This document shows, piece by piece, positions 22,678-35,081 of a stretch of DNA of 64,000 nucleotides. The stretch is taken from positions 20,513,301 through 20,577,300 of the forward strand of contig OU744453.1 in NCBI GenBank assembly GCA_916610825.1, read 5' to 3'. The notes beneath the pieces are model-generated. The model had not been told where the DNA came from. It ran no database searches and was given only the letters and a program-made list of their open reading frames with translations. The translations under genes and the position numbers were made by a program. This DNA comes from Haliclystus octoradiatus. Lineage: Eukaryota > Cnidaria > Staurozoa > Stauromedusae > Haliclystidae. Position 1 is the first letter of the stretch. Each line of letters begins with the position of its first letter.

Positions 22678-25600
22678 ATGGCAAAAAGTTTCATTTATTT
22701 AACAGTATCACTTTTCATTAATGTTTTGTGTATCTTATCAAGTGATAATGCATCTTCAGCCCAGGAGATTATCGAACGAAGTTTTCAACATGGAGATTCA
22801 GTTAATGGACTTAGCGCTGCTTACACGAATGATACGTGTCTAACGAAGAATGCTGTTTGGCGGCAGGGTGCAGGGTGTGTGTGTTTATACGGCACAACAT
22901 ATTCCACGCAAACGCTACGATGTGAACAAGATTCGATTTTAACGCAAGGTTAGTGTACTGCTGTTTTATATTGCTTAATTGAAATCGAAGTTTAACTATC
23001 GCCTAGTTGTTGTTGGTTGTTCTTTTATTATTGATGGCAATTGAATTGCGTTTAATAAATGTTTTGCGTTTGCTCAGCGGCAGTCTCAGTTGAACTATTC
23101 AAATACATCATTCAAAGAGCATTACACCATTGAATAGATCCTCCATAACCCCCGCATCTAATCCCATCTAACTGAAAACATGTAGTAACTGAATGAAAAG
23201 TAAAGATTTTCTTTTCTACCGGATTCGAAATAAGGAATACTGTATCATATAACAATTGTCTGCCTGTCGGTAGATGATATAGGGTGCTGATCGTGTGAGT
23301 GACACCTTGGTTAATTAAGTTTGAAATAGTAAACATGAAAACTATGAAATCTTATTTACGGCTCGTGTTTTGTTTGATGATATGTTCTATTTCGATTTGA
23401 TGATGTATTATTCATGTACAGTGGTTATTGCCATCGGTTTGCTTAACGAGGTTTTTAATGTGTTAATGATTGTCTTGGGATGAGTCACACTGGGGTCTCT
23501 TTCTATTCAATTTCGTTTTATGTCCTATCTCATAAGTATATACGAATCCAAAGCAGCCAGAAGCATTATATACGGAAAACCCTATCTAATAATTGTCTGT
23601 AGCATAATTATTACAATTAATGAATCATAAAATGGGAGCGAGTGGATGAGATACTGTGAGATCGCCTAAGGATATACGTAGTAATCCGCTGCCAAATTGA
23701 ATGACATAAATTATTGATCAACAATGACATTTCTCAAAATGACGAGAGGCATAGAAAAGATTCAGCAGTTTCGAATGGTGGGGCTTAACGAGGGTCATTA
23801 ACTGACACAAATCACTTTGTCTGGAATGCCGTGAACATTATGTTTACAATAGGTCTTGCCTCTGTTAGTTGTCATGGAAATTGTGTCCCTAGCCAACTCT
23901 CATCATTCGCATCTGTAAAATGTTTCAATTTAAAAACATTCCTTCGTGGTTAATTATTTGGTGTTGTGTATTAATTAAAGGCATCAGTAGAGATAGACGC
24001 ATATACGCATGTCTATATCTATTAGTAGTCTATCATAAATAAAACCGGCGGCAGAATAGTACAATGCCTGAGTTTACATTTGCATTTAGTACAAGATGTA
24101 CAGCGCTTTCAAATTTCAACAGACGATCAAATATCTTGTCGTTCGAATGTATTGTTACCAATGGACTACTACTATATTAGCCTCACTGCGAATGCAGACC
24201 TTTTAAATAAGACGGCCAGCGGACATTCAGATCAATATTGCGTAGATAGACTGGATCCTGTAAATCCGCCGTCTTTCGTCTGAGATGTAACACCACACAA
24301 TAGTTGTCTACCATTAGCCACGCGTGTTTGATTGAATGCATTGTATAGCTGAGTTTGCGCCATATTTAAACTATATAGTATTATGCAATGCAGCAGTTTT
24401 ACACACATAATAATTTATAATTTGATTGTGATCTTGTTTAGGCTGCGATATCCGTTTTCTTGCCCCCGGAGATAGAGCCATTCAACTCCGTTCGACGGCT
24501 GGCCTGAAAGCCCCTGGCGTGGACATGCACTACTGTGGCGGTGCATGGTGCTTGAATAAATACCAAAGTTGTGAGATCTTAAATGCTCATTATGATAACG
24601 GAGAGTGGAAGAAATTATGGACGAATGAATCTCACGAGCAAGACTTCACGATCGAGATCAACGCTGAACAAAATGCATTATTAAAGGTATGAAACAAAGT
24701 AATTAATTCATTTATACTTCTATGCAATATAACTAACAACTTCATATCAATCAACGATGCAAATCTTTTTCTTATTTCAGCTCAATTCTCGTACGTGCAG
24801 TGAAAATGCATACAACGGAATGCTGCTTCGTTTCAACTTTCGATGTAATGTAATTGATGACCGAGGAGTGGCTACGCAACACGATACATGCGCAATGCTG
24901 AGAATCGTTGGCAGATTCCAAGGTAACTGGACCGACCACAATATAAGAGCAATATTTAATTCAAAATACTTTGTATTGTTACTTTGTTGTCCAAAATAAT
25001 ATTATAATACATGTTGCTATCATCATGACCATTTAATACTGATAATAATATTGTTTATTTGTTTCGTCATCAGCTGAGAGTGACAGTGTCCTTAGCCGTG
25101 TTATTAACTCATGCGGTGCCATCGTACAAACAACTGGAGCACCAACAACAACACCAGCGCCTACCACCACTCCAAAGCCAACCACCACCCCATCAACAGC
25201 CACTCCAGTCACCGTACCATTAGAAGTGACATCACAGCCGACCACAGCACAAACAACAACTGATACGTCGGTATGAATTTAAACTTGCATTATAGGATTA
25301 TAACAACATTTGTATAGTGACCACAATAGAAAGGTGGCTGCCGATGAGAGGTATATGACATTCTTTTCATTTCATTAACTTCAGGTGCCTGTGATACTTC
25401 CTGGAGGCAGTGGTGCAGATGACAACGTGGCAGCCGACAAGGCAATTCTCACCACCGTCATCATCGTGTCTGCGTTAGCCGTAGCATCCATCATCATAGT
25501 CATCACGGTTATATGTCGAAATAGAATGAAACGAAGACGCCATGACAGATTAAGAAGGATTCATATATTAAAAGAACAACAGAATAAAAAGAAGGAAATG

Positions 25601-26731
25601 CTTCCGTCTGCCTCAACTACAGCATTTTATATTCAAGATAGCACAGACTCTGGATTTGAACCTCAAAGTAGAGAATCAACGCTGTCAGATCAGCAGCGAG
25701 GCATCAATAGAACAGGGTCGCCTACAACCAGCAGCAGTGGCGTTGTTAATGGAGGATATGCATCCAATTTTTACGATGAATTAATAATTCCAGAAGCAAC
25801 AGGAAGCACTAATGCAATATACGCTCTTGCAAAAGGACATCCCCGTGGCATCCCATATTGTAAAAGTGAGTCATACAGCCGTCATCTTGATTCAGGACAA
25901 GGCAGTGTAGTTAGCGAGCCATCGTTTACGCCTAGCAGAAGACCACGTGCAAAGACAGACATGCCTGCCAGGTATAGAGATAAAGTGCGACATCATCCAA
26001 GAAGAAAGAATGGAGGGCGCTCTCATAACTCTATGGATGTTGACGAAGGAGATTATTACTCTGACAGTTCTAGGCAACATGGTAGGTCACGTTCACGACC
26101 AAGAAGCTACCCAAGTCAAATAGATGAAATAAACAGTCTGCCAGCATCATCAAGCGAAACAAGAATACACAAACAGTCTCATTCATCACCTAAACACCAT
26201 AGGAGAGGACCACGCCATCACAGAAGCCGCGATGATGAATATAAGAGAAACAGTGCACCTGCCGATTCTACTTCAATGTCATCATATCAAAGTGAAGGGA
26301 ATCACAGGAGAAGAAAGAAGGAACATCGTAGACATCGCAGGATAAGATACAGTGATTATGACGAACAAGAAGAGGAGGAAGATGATTTTTTTATTGACGG
26401 CCTCTTTGCCAAGCCATGGATGGAAAATGCCCCGCCTACAAGGGATGGGAAATTGAGAGCCAACCGTTACTCTACTGACATGGAAAGCGACGCCCCTGTG
26501 TTGTTACAGACAAATCGTCCAGATGCATTATATCCTCCAACAACAAGCATTACGACAGACAGTGAGTTCATCCTACCTGGCAGAACATTAGCTTACGTTA
26601 CAAACAATGATAACATTGCACTGAATACATCTGCTGCTACTCGTAAGCCCTGGGCACCAATTCAAGAAGATCATCCAGCGGCAGTTGATAACCGCGCACA
26701 CAATGATACGCTGGCCGTTCATGTGGTGTAA
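22678..26731 (+). CDS. Receptor-like type I membrane protein B with long basic tail
   Basis: Tandem paralog of gene A; family not recognised. Five exons (22678-22948, 24442-24686, 24781-24922, 25074-25270, 25385-26731) encode 733 residues. The first four junction phases (1, 0, 1, 0) are the same as in gene A. Order: signal peptide, Cys-rich segment with CVCLYGTTYSTQTLRC, domain with MHYCGGAWC and DNGEWKKLWTNE, segment with CSENAYNGMLLRF and RIVGRFQ, Thr/Pro-rich mucin-like stalk (about 236-285), membrane span (about 306-329), then a 400-residue tail. The tail is rich in Arg, His and Ser with polybasic clusters (for example RRRKKEHRRHRR) and an acidic stretch (EQEEEEDDFFIDG). It has no YxxP motif. 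Shared cysteines and exon phases establish common origin of the ectodomains; the tails are unrelated. Confidence 0.85.
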
Positions 26732-27065
26732 TTAATATAATTAATAATGATAGAGGGAGGGATGGGAATATAGTTCTAAATTTAGATTTTAGAGGGTAAC
26801 ACAACCCATTTTAAATAATTTTAGCATTCATTTATTATAAGTTTTAGGTGTACAAAACATTGCTACTCCAACAGAGGATTATATTGATGTATTTATTTGT
26901 TTAGTTAAAGATTCTTACATCTAGTTTGAATAATTATGATTATTGTGTTTTCTTTGACTACTGTTCGCGTGCATAACTATGGTTTGATAAGGTCAACATC
27001 CTAACATACATGCCTCCACTACATGTGATTAATTACTCTATTAATTAAAGGATTGATTAATTACT
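26732..27065. other. Tail-to-tail intergenic region
   Basis: About 330 bp between the stop codons of receptor gene B (+) and CYB561D2 (-), holding both 3' UTRs. No other feature is seen. Confidence 0.5.
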
Positions 27066-29790
27066 CTATTTGTCAGATTTTGGCTTCAAGTGTTCATTGT
27101 AAGTCTGATTGACAACAACAGACGTGAGGATGGTAATGGAAAACAACATTGTGTAGAAAGCCAGTTCTCCACCTACTTTATTGAACCAATTGCTATAGAG
27201 ACTGGTAACTAATGCACAGCATGCTATCAGAAATACCACCGTTCCGTATAAGGCATGAATCTTTTTTAATGATGCCAGTTTCCATTGTAGTGGGTTTGTT
27301 AGTGTTGATTTAGAGTAATACATATTGATGCCTGCCAGACACTGCATTGCTGTCATAGTAACTGCCACAATGCCAAACCATGAATGCCACGACGTAAAGT
27401 GTGACTTATCATTTGTGAACTTGTTATAAACAATCGCAGCCAGTCCTAGTAACACTGAAACGAGAGCTAACAACTGTAAGACCCAGTGTACCATGGCTTT
27501 AGTTTTGCGATCTTGCGTTAAGATCAATGAACTGTACGGGGAGAACACCAAGATCGCCTCCAGCATAAAACCCCCAAACTAAAAATGGAATTTACAAATT
27601 CAATTTCGTGAAATATGTGACGTAGTTGCGAAGACCAAACAACAACAACAACGTGAGCAACATTCTTATTACCAACAGAAGAATCATACAAATTTTTTTA
27701 ACTTTGGATCACATTAGCCTAACAGGTAATTACCACAGATTTCCTTGAAGAGAGTAATTCATATTTTCGATTTTATTGTGAAGAAAATGTTTAATTTTTA
27801 TTTGATCGGAACATTCATATCTGCCGTGGAAGTTTGTTTTGTTGAAGTTCAGAACTTCCGAATTCGAAATAGGCAATTGTTTCTATTGGTATCTCGTTTT
27901 CTAGATGCAAAAGTGCCAGTGGATTGATGGAGGATTAATGCAAAATTGAATTATATTTCAGATAAACTATAGATTAGACCGTGTTGACTATGTGCTGTTT
28001 TCGTGAACACTTTGGAATTAGTTTCACCTGCCAATAATTAATATTGCGTCTCAGCTAAAGTTAAGGCTCAAAAATAACATTTTTAAACCGCTGCTTATAT
28101 CAAGCAAACTTTACAAGTGCTTATAATTTATAACTGAGATTAACATACATGTAGCCCATAAAACTATGAACAGAATTGTCAATACCAGTAATAATATATG
28201 TCAATGTTAGCATAAAAATAAAGAAAGTTTAATTTAGCCATTGAAATTCTAAACATGCTTCACTAAAGAGTGTGCCTTTAGTTTTCATTTTTTGTTAAAT
28301 GCAATAAGATATGGATGAATTATTATGGGATCTATTAACAATGTTTACTTAGGGCTAACAATCAACTGGTTTTTATCTACATGTGCCTACGTCAAAGGGT
28401 ACTAACTTACACCGATTGTCATCAGCGTTGGATGCCATGAAAACAAACCTGAAATACCAAACCAAACCTTATATGATCCCATGGAACAGAAACATTTTCA
28501 TTTAATATTTAATTTAACTCTGTCAAGGAAGAATAAATTATAAATAAATTATAAATAACAGTTTTGTGAAATGTTTATTGATTTTTTAATCTAAATTATT
28601 TTCAGCTTTCATATAAATCTGTTCTTCCCACTAGGATATGCCATAAATTAAAATTATTTCAACAAATGAAAATATGTAGCCTACAGCAAATAGGAAAAAC
28701 AAGTAACAGTCTACAGATGATTTTTCAAAATCTTCTCAACTGAAGCAGTGCCCGAAAATGTTCGGAGAGGGAAGGAAATCAGTAATGAATTTTGAGTTGT
28801 AGGCCTAAGATGTATGCCCCTCAAATGCTGCATGACATCCTTTACTGGCAACCGAAGGAGATTCTTCAATGGGGCTGTGGGCAAGTAGTATCTTTTCATA
28901 ATGTTTTGTATCGTGAATAGTCTTATTTACAAGTTCCTTTGTCAGCTACGTCTGACCGTCATTTGTGGCGTTCTTTGTGTAGCAAATATGTAAGGCGTAA
29001 GAGGGATGGCACATATAACACTAGTATTAATTTACAATTCAAAAAGATCATATCATTTGCTATCGAATGATATGTGTTTGGATGGGTGTCACCAACAACT
29101 GCCCTCTGCACAGCCTGGTCACCGTCACCGTCATGGTCACGGTTTCTCTACAACCCGTAACGGCTTGTGTGGGTACATACATTGTGTGGCGTAGTGTTCA
29201 GTATGAAAATGATCAACTTAGGAAAATGAAAAAGGGAAGTAATTGGTAACCATCCATTAAAATTAAACATATATATATATATATATATATCTCAGTATAC
29301 ATAAAAGCTACCTTACTTGAGCCTGGTCTTGCCAACCACAACGTAAAAACACATAAAATTACACCAAAAATATGAGCCATCTTGATTCCCCGCCTGGAGA
29401 AATGTTATGACCTCTATCTGCTACATATCCTTAAGAGGCCATACCATGATTGCTTCGAAATTTGGCTAAATTTGACAGAAAGACAAAAGAAGTGAAGTGA
29501 AGTCAGTTACTCAAACTAAATAAATATGAACATAATTATTGATTAATTAGCTATTCTGGTTTAATCTAAAATTTATTGAATTTTACTGCAATATCAGGTA
29601 TGTCAAATTATTGGTTGATTGGTTGATAACTCTCAACTAAACTTTTTTTCAATCTCCGAGACAGACAGTGAGTGAGTGAGTGAGTGAGTGAGTGAGTGAG
29701 AGTCGGACAGAGACACAGCGCAGAGACTAAGCTGAGTTCTCACTCTCGTCTCTCAGCCGGGGTCCGGGGCGTCAGCAAGGTCTGGGCCAT
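27066..29790 (-). CDS. CYB561D2: CYB561D2, cytochrome b561 domain protein
   Basis: A transmembrane di-haem protein that passes electrons across membranes, with ferric reductase activity in vertebrates. Four exons (29744-29790, 29317-29393, 28411-28448, 27066-27578) join in agreeing phase into 224 residues; human CYB561D2 has 222. The motif LARPGSSLFSWHPTLM spans two splice junctions, followed by EAILVFSPYSSL and VHWVLQLLALVSVLLGLA. The four haem-ligand histidine contexts of the family are present: SWHP, VHWVLQ, SWHSWFG and KKIHALYG. About six membrane spans. The first coding exon (MAQTLLTPRTPAERR) is short; it is supported by phase, by a GTGAGA donor and by matching total length. Intron 2 contains a LINE fragment. 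Confidence 0.9.
28745..29020 (+). pseudogene. LINE 3'-end fragment, related to the copy at 4.7 kb
   Basis: The plus strand from KMYAPQMLHDILYWQ-type codons to the end GCGTTCTTTGTGTAGCAAATATGTAAGGCG is closely similar to the minus strand of 4720-4920. It is a short broken remnant within a CYB561D2 intron, with no intact ORF. A (TA)n run follows at about 29270-29290. Confidence 0.7.
29666..29702. repeat. (AGTG)n microsatellite near the CYB561D2 first exon
   Basis: Nine or so tandem copies of a four-base GTGA unit, in the first intron about 40 bp from the first coding exon of CYB561D2. On that gene's strand it reads TCAC/CACT. Confidence 0.85.
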
Positions 29791-29935
29791 AGCTAATTCA
29801 TTATGAGTAAGATATTTAACAAATTATAAAGCTTTATCTCTTCTTGATGTATTAATTAAAGACAATATATTGACTTACTGCAATCTTTTGGGATCGTATA
29901 AATGATGCACACAGAAGCGTAGGAAGGCGATTCCA

Positions 29936-32613
29936 CCAGAAGTGAAACCAAAAATTTTACAAGCGTGACGAGCGTCAAAAGTAAAGCTAGGAATTCAGAC
30001 AAAAATCAATTGTTTTCTATAAAATAGATAATTTTACCATCATTATATATGTGTTTGATTGAGGTTATAGACTTCGATGTGGATAAAATTAATGTTTTAA
30101 AGAGAGCGTTGAGTTGGCCTCTTGTGAATTTATGAAAACAACAACAAACTAAAACTTGAAATTTCGCGTTTTTCTTTTCATGATGTTCTAACAAAAATTT
30201 CATCAATCGATATGAATTCACTTGTTTTGTATTATTAAGTAGTAAAAATAAAGAATAATGAGTGTATTTTACCTTGAAATTATATAAATGTTTTGATCAC
30301 TTCGGGTCGCTGTCAGTCAGACACGAAAAAGTCCTAAATGTTTTGTTTACTCCACAGCGTGACCAGAGTCATCTATTTACAAGAGTTGGGACACGCTTTC
30401 ATGTGCCGCTATCGTCTCCTATTGAACAGATGCCATTCACATGTTTTTTTGGACGCCATTTTCGTACTTTCGGCGCCAGATTTCCTGTTTTAAGGGAAGC
30501 GCTCGGAAAAATACAACTTTTATCAGTGAAAACAAACATAGGCTATTGAATTATTTATTGTTTTGTTAATAGGCACAATAGTAATCGAAATAAAAGTATT
30601 GTTTACTATTCCAACTGGGGACAAGAATTAGAAAAAGTTGTCTTTGACTGCAAAGAATAGGCATAAGAGCGTAAGAGATACTCTACAAACTCCTTGTCCA
30701 TTTAGCAATTCCAATAGCATTGATCTGATTTATTCTTGAGCAACATGCTGATAAGATCGATAACATAGTATACATTGAAGTAAATTTGTATTCTAATTTT
30801 GAGAGTCCAGCACAGAAATATGGAGAAAGAGAACTCATAAATGGGCGATTCCACCAGAAGTGAAACCAAAAATTTTACAAGCGTCAAAAATTTATTCATG
30901 GATTTTATTATTCAAGGAATTCAGACAAAAATCAATTGTTTTTTCCAGAATAGATACTTTTACCATCATTATATATATGTTTGATTGAGATTATAGACTT
31001 CGATTTGGATAAAATTAATGTTTCAGAGAGAGCGTCGAGTTGGCCGCTCGTGAATTTATGAGAACAACAACAAAACATGAAATTTTGCGTTTTTCTGTTC
31101 ATGATTTTCTAACAAAAATTACATCAATCAATATGAATTCACTTGTTTTGTATTATTAAGTTGTAAAAATAAAGAATAATGAGTGTATTTACCTTGAAAT
31201 TATATAAATGTTTCGATCACTTCGGGCCGCTGTCAGTCAGACGCGAAAAAGTCCTAAATGTTTTGTTTACTCCACAGCGTGACACTTGATCGCTAAATCC
31301 TTTTGTATGCAAAGTAGAAAATAGCTCATTTGCATATTTGGCTGGAAATATTGCTCTTTTCTTCAACGTCATCCTTTAAATCAGCATGTCTGACTGACAG
31401 AAAATATTCATACGGACAGTTTCGACCTAAGCGCAACAGTCGGCATCTCAAAGCTAATGCCGTAATGATCATATAATCAAAGAAGCCGTGTGACGGCCTA
31501 CCCGTTGTTTTGGACACTTCACACCACGTGGTAATTTGAGGTCGCTGTCGTCAATATTTAATCATGCGTGTCGACTGTTTTATCGCATGCGAAATGGAAA
31601 TGGCAGTTCAACGTGGCCTTGTTGTTTAGAATATTATCTGTATGTGTGCTACATTTTGAACAAAAAAAAGAACAACCAATTTACATTACATGATGGTTAT
31701 AGATTTGGAAGGAATATATAAAAGTTTTAATAAAAGTGTATTACTTTGTTTTATGTCAAGTTATGTCAGTCAGACACAAACTGCTTCGGAGAGTTTAGTC
31801 AGACACGAAATCTTGTCAGTCAGACACGAGAAACTATTGTTTATTGCCGTATATATTTTGAAAGTATTTAATAAAATGAATAATATTTGTAAAGTATAGT
31901 ATCTTAAGAACATGATGAGAGTGATTTTATTCTTCTTTATGCCAACACTTCGCAGAAATCTACAAATGTTCATCTCCAATTTGCAAAATGGCGAGCGTCC
32001 CTGTCAGTCAGACACGGACCTTAAACTTGCTGTAGTTTATTTATATTTCGAGTTATTATGAATATTTTTACTTTGTGGGAATGTTTTTGCCACTCTTTAT
32101 TTGTAAGAAATAATAATTGATCAAACTTTGCGTGGATGTTGATGCTCTATTCGTAAATATCTTCCGATATGTTAGTCAGACACGATGGAACCGCCCAAAT
32201 GGTTATATTACTCTTGTTAATTAAACAATCGCAAACCATTTCACAGAGTTCCAAAATTGCTGAAAAAACACAACATTCTCTTGCACATGCGCACTGCTGT
32301 TGAAAACGTGCTCGGGTCCAGGCCAAAAATCATCAATGGCATCAGTGTCCCAACTCTTGTAAATAGATGGCTCTGAGCGTGACACTTGATCGCAAAATCC
32401 TTTTGTATGCAAAACAGAAAATAGCTAAGTTGCATATTTGGTGGGAAATATTGCTCTTTTCTTCAACGTCATTCTTTAAATCACCCGTTGTTTTGGACAC
32501 TTCACACCTCATGGTAATTTGAGGTCGCTGTCGTCAATATTTAGTCATGCGTGTTGACTGTATTATCGCATGCTAATGGTAATGGCAGTTCACTTAGCCT
32601 TGTTGTTTAGAAT
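29936..32613. repeat. Dispersed-repeat cluster with recurrent GTCAGTCAGACACG motif
   Basis: Two direct copies of a sequence of about 430-440 bp lie at 29936-30363 and 30843-31283 (start GGCGATTCCACCAGAAGTG, end TCCACAGCGTGAC). A second repeated block lies at 31277-31610 and, missing an inner 115 bp or so, at 32377-32613 (start GCGTGACACTTGATCG). The motif GTCAGTCAGACACG or near variants occurs at 30312, 31232, 31765, 31796, 31815, 32003 and 32171, and inverted at 31385. A 30-bp segment at 30364 is repeated inverted at 32346. No coding capacity was found; probably non-autonomous mobile DNA, class unknown. Confidence 0.75.
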
Positions 32614-34572
32614 GTAGCGAGAATCGAGATCTTCCAGTCATTTGCATTTACGCATGTACGGCTTCTATCAACATATTTGTGTGAAAATAAGCTTTTTAAG
32701 ATTTTATCAGGGCTATACACACTGTGTTTCACAGCATAAAAACATATCATTAATATGTTATAGCTTTTGTTGTTGTATACGGCTTTGTTATTAAATTAGA
32801 CACGTCTTGAAATATTAGCAAACATTCAAATTGATAACAAACGTTGAAGATATTTAATTCACCTTGAACGAATTATTGACATGTTTGACAATTTTTTATC
32901 AGCAAAGTAATTATCCAAGCATTTAGAAACCTAAATATGGACTGGTTTCGTAAATACACGACTTTATATTCATGCAACACAAACTATTAACACAATTCTT
33001 TCTCACCGAATGCCTATGCGAAGACAATAATATCATGAAATATTGTATTATTGGCCCCAAAAAACAGGGGCATTAGTCTAACCTCTGCTAAAATGATCAT
33101 CAATGAAGAACAGAGGCCATTTAAAAAGACCTCATTGTTCGAAAAATAATATTATTTACTTCTTTTTTTACTTCACATCTATCATACTTCATTTACATCA
33201 TCAGCAAACAGTTTGAGATGGCAATACTATTAACTAAGAATAAAAATATCCTACACAAATATTTTGAGATATTGAGTTTGATGCATTGTCAAGTCAATCA
33301 ACCTTTGCGATCATCCTGGGTCTACCGTGAGTATGTTTCAGTGAATCATTAATTATCAGTTGCCATTGACATGCTGCATTGAACTTCAATACGTTGTTTG
33401 ATCAGCAATACCCAACAACAGTAGCCTACTTATATTGCAATAAAACAACATACATGAGTCAAAGGCTTTTTTCAGACAGATAAAGAACAGTATGATTCGG
33501 TTGTAATTAATCATTTATATTAAACTTGGATTCCTCAAACTGACAAGCAACACTGCTTAAAAACGAACTGCGTCTTGTATATGCTTCTATCTAACAATTA
33601 GACAACAAGCCCGAGTTGTCTAATTGTTTTAGTAGAAACCGACTAGTGATACAAGCAAAAACATATCAAAAGAAATAAATTCAAACTTTGTATCTGCTTC
33701 TTGCATAATTAATTCAAAATACAACCGTCAATCAAAGGCATCCATGACGACTGCAGCGTCGTCATTTGGAGGATGAATTTTACTTCGACTTGATTTAGAT
33801 TTAATTTTCAAAGTAAAACAGTTGGATATTTATACTGGCTACACAAATACAACTCCTCAAAATAGAAAGCTTAAGCAAGGTAACTACCGAGTATCTAAAA
33901 ATATATAAATGTTTGCAGTTTGTAATATAAAAGTTAAAAGTTTGTTGTTTATAAACTTTAGCTGACTAGCGAGCTAATCTGCAATAAACTAGCGACGAAA
34001 GAATTGCGAGAAGATTGTTAAATAAGGTTAAAATTGTGTATGCATATGTATAGCCTACCATTAAACAACTTTATCTCATAATTTTTTGCTTGTTCTGTTT
34101 CTCGGGCACGGAATTTATAAAGACTCGTATAAAATTGATTCAGAAACTTTTGCGAATCGCTTGTTTACTTTTTGAAATTTGAGAGGGAACTTGCCAGCGT
34201 TGACTATGAGAAAATAGTCAACGATTGAGCAGCCAATCAGAATGCAGCTCATCGAATAGTACCTTAGTCGGTTTCGACTAAATATGTATATTATATACAG
34301 TCTATCCCATGCTTAAATAATATGATCATTTTCTCATGTTTCGAATAAAAAGGAAAAGTGTTTTTATTCGTTTATTTTTATAATTTGTCTACGCTTTTCA
34401 ATTAATTCATTACACTTTGAGCTGACTGCGGAAGTCACTCGTTACTGCTTGAGCAGACCACAAAAAGACCACATACTTTCAGACCTTAATAATGATGACG
34501 ATGCTGATGATAATTTGTGGTTTTGTTAGAGAGTAGATACAGTTGTTAATGTGGCCTTGTGTTTGTCTTTAG
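32614..34572. other. Intergenic stretch upstream of CXXC1, no gene seen
   Basis: AT-rich sequence without exons. Two hairpins stand out: AACAATTAGACAAC with its complement at 33593-33628 (8-nt loop), and CGTTGACTAT with ATAGTCAACG at about 34198-34221. The 5' exon and promoter of CXXC1 should lie at the right end. Confidence 0.5.
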
Positions 34573-34593
34573 AATACAAAATTGATCAGCGCA

Positions 34594-35022
34594 ATGTCAG
34601 ATGAAACTCAAAACAAAGAAGAGATTGTCCAGCAGATCAAACAGAACAATGCCACTGATGCAGACGAAGGGAGTCATTCAAAGATCACAGAAGAAGATGA
34701 TCAAATTCAAGTATGAATATTTAAATATCTATTTTTAATTCTGAACTACTGAATGTTGGAGTTTCTGACCATGGTTTGTTTTGCATAGGAAACGGAGATG
34801 TTGACAGAGATTGAAGTGGATAGCCCTGTAGACATTGAAAGAGTTTCCAAAGAAGGTACCCCAACTCAAGATGACGTCCTTAGACATTGCCCAGCAGAAG
34901 AACTCACTAAGAATACCGACTGTGCCGAAGATAAGGAAGCACATAAACCCTCTGTTAATGGAAATGAAGTTTATTGCGTTTGTCAAAGTGCCGACATCGA
35001 AAGATTTATGATGTGAGTGACT

Positions 35023-35081
<59 letters not shown>

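Noticed and set aside
29936-32613. A CRISPR-like array from the recurring GTCAGTCAGACACG motif
   Set aside because: Spacing is irregular, copies include inverted ones, and the DNA is plainly eukaryotic.
33593-33628. Strong hairpin with 14-bp stem as a structured RNA
   Set aside because: No consensus of a known RNA family and no neighbouring gene; it could be a decayed transposon end.
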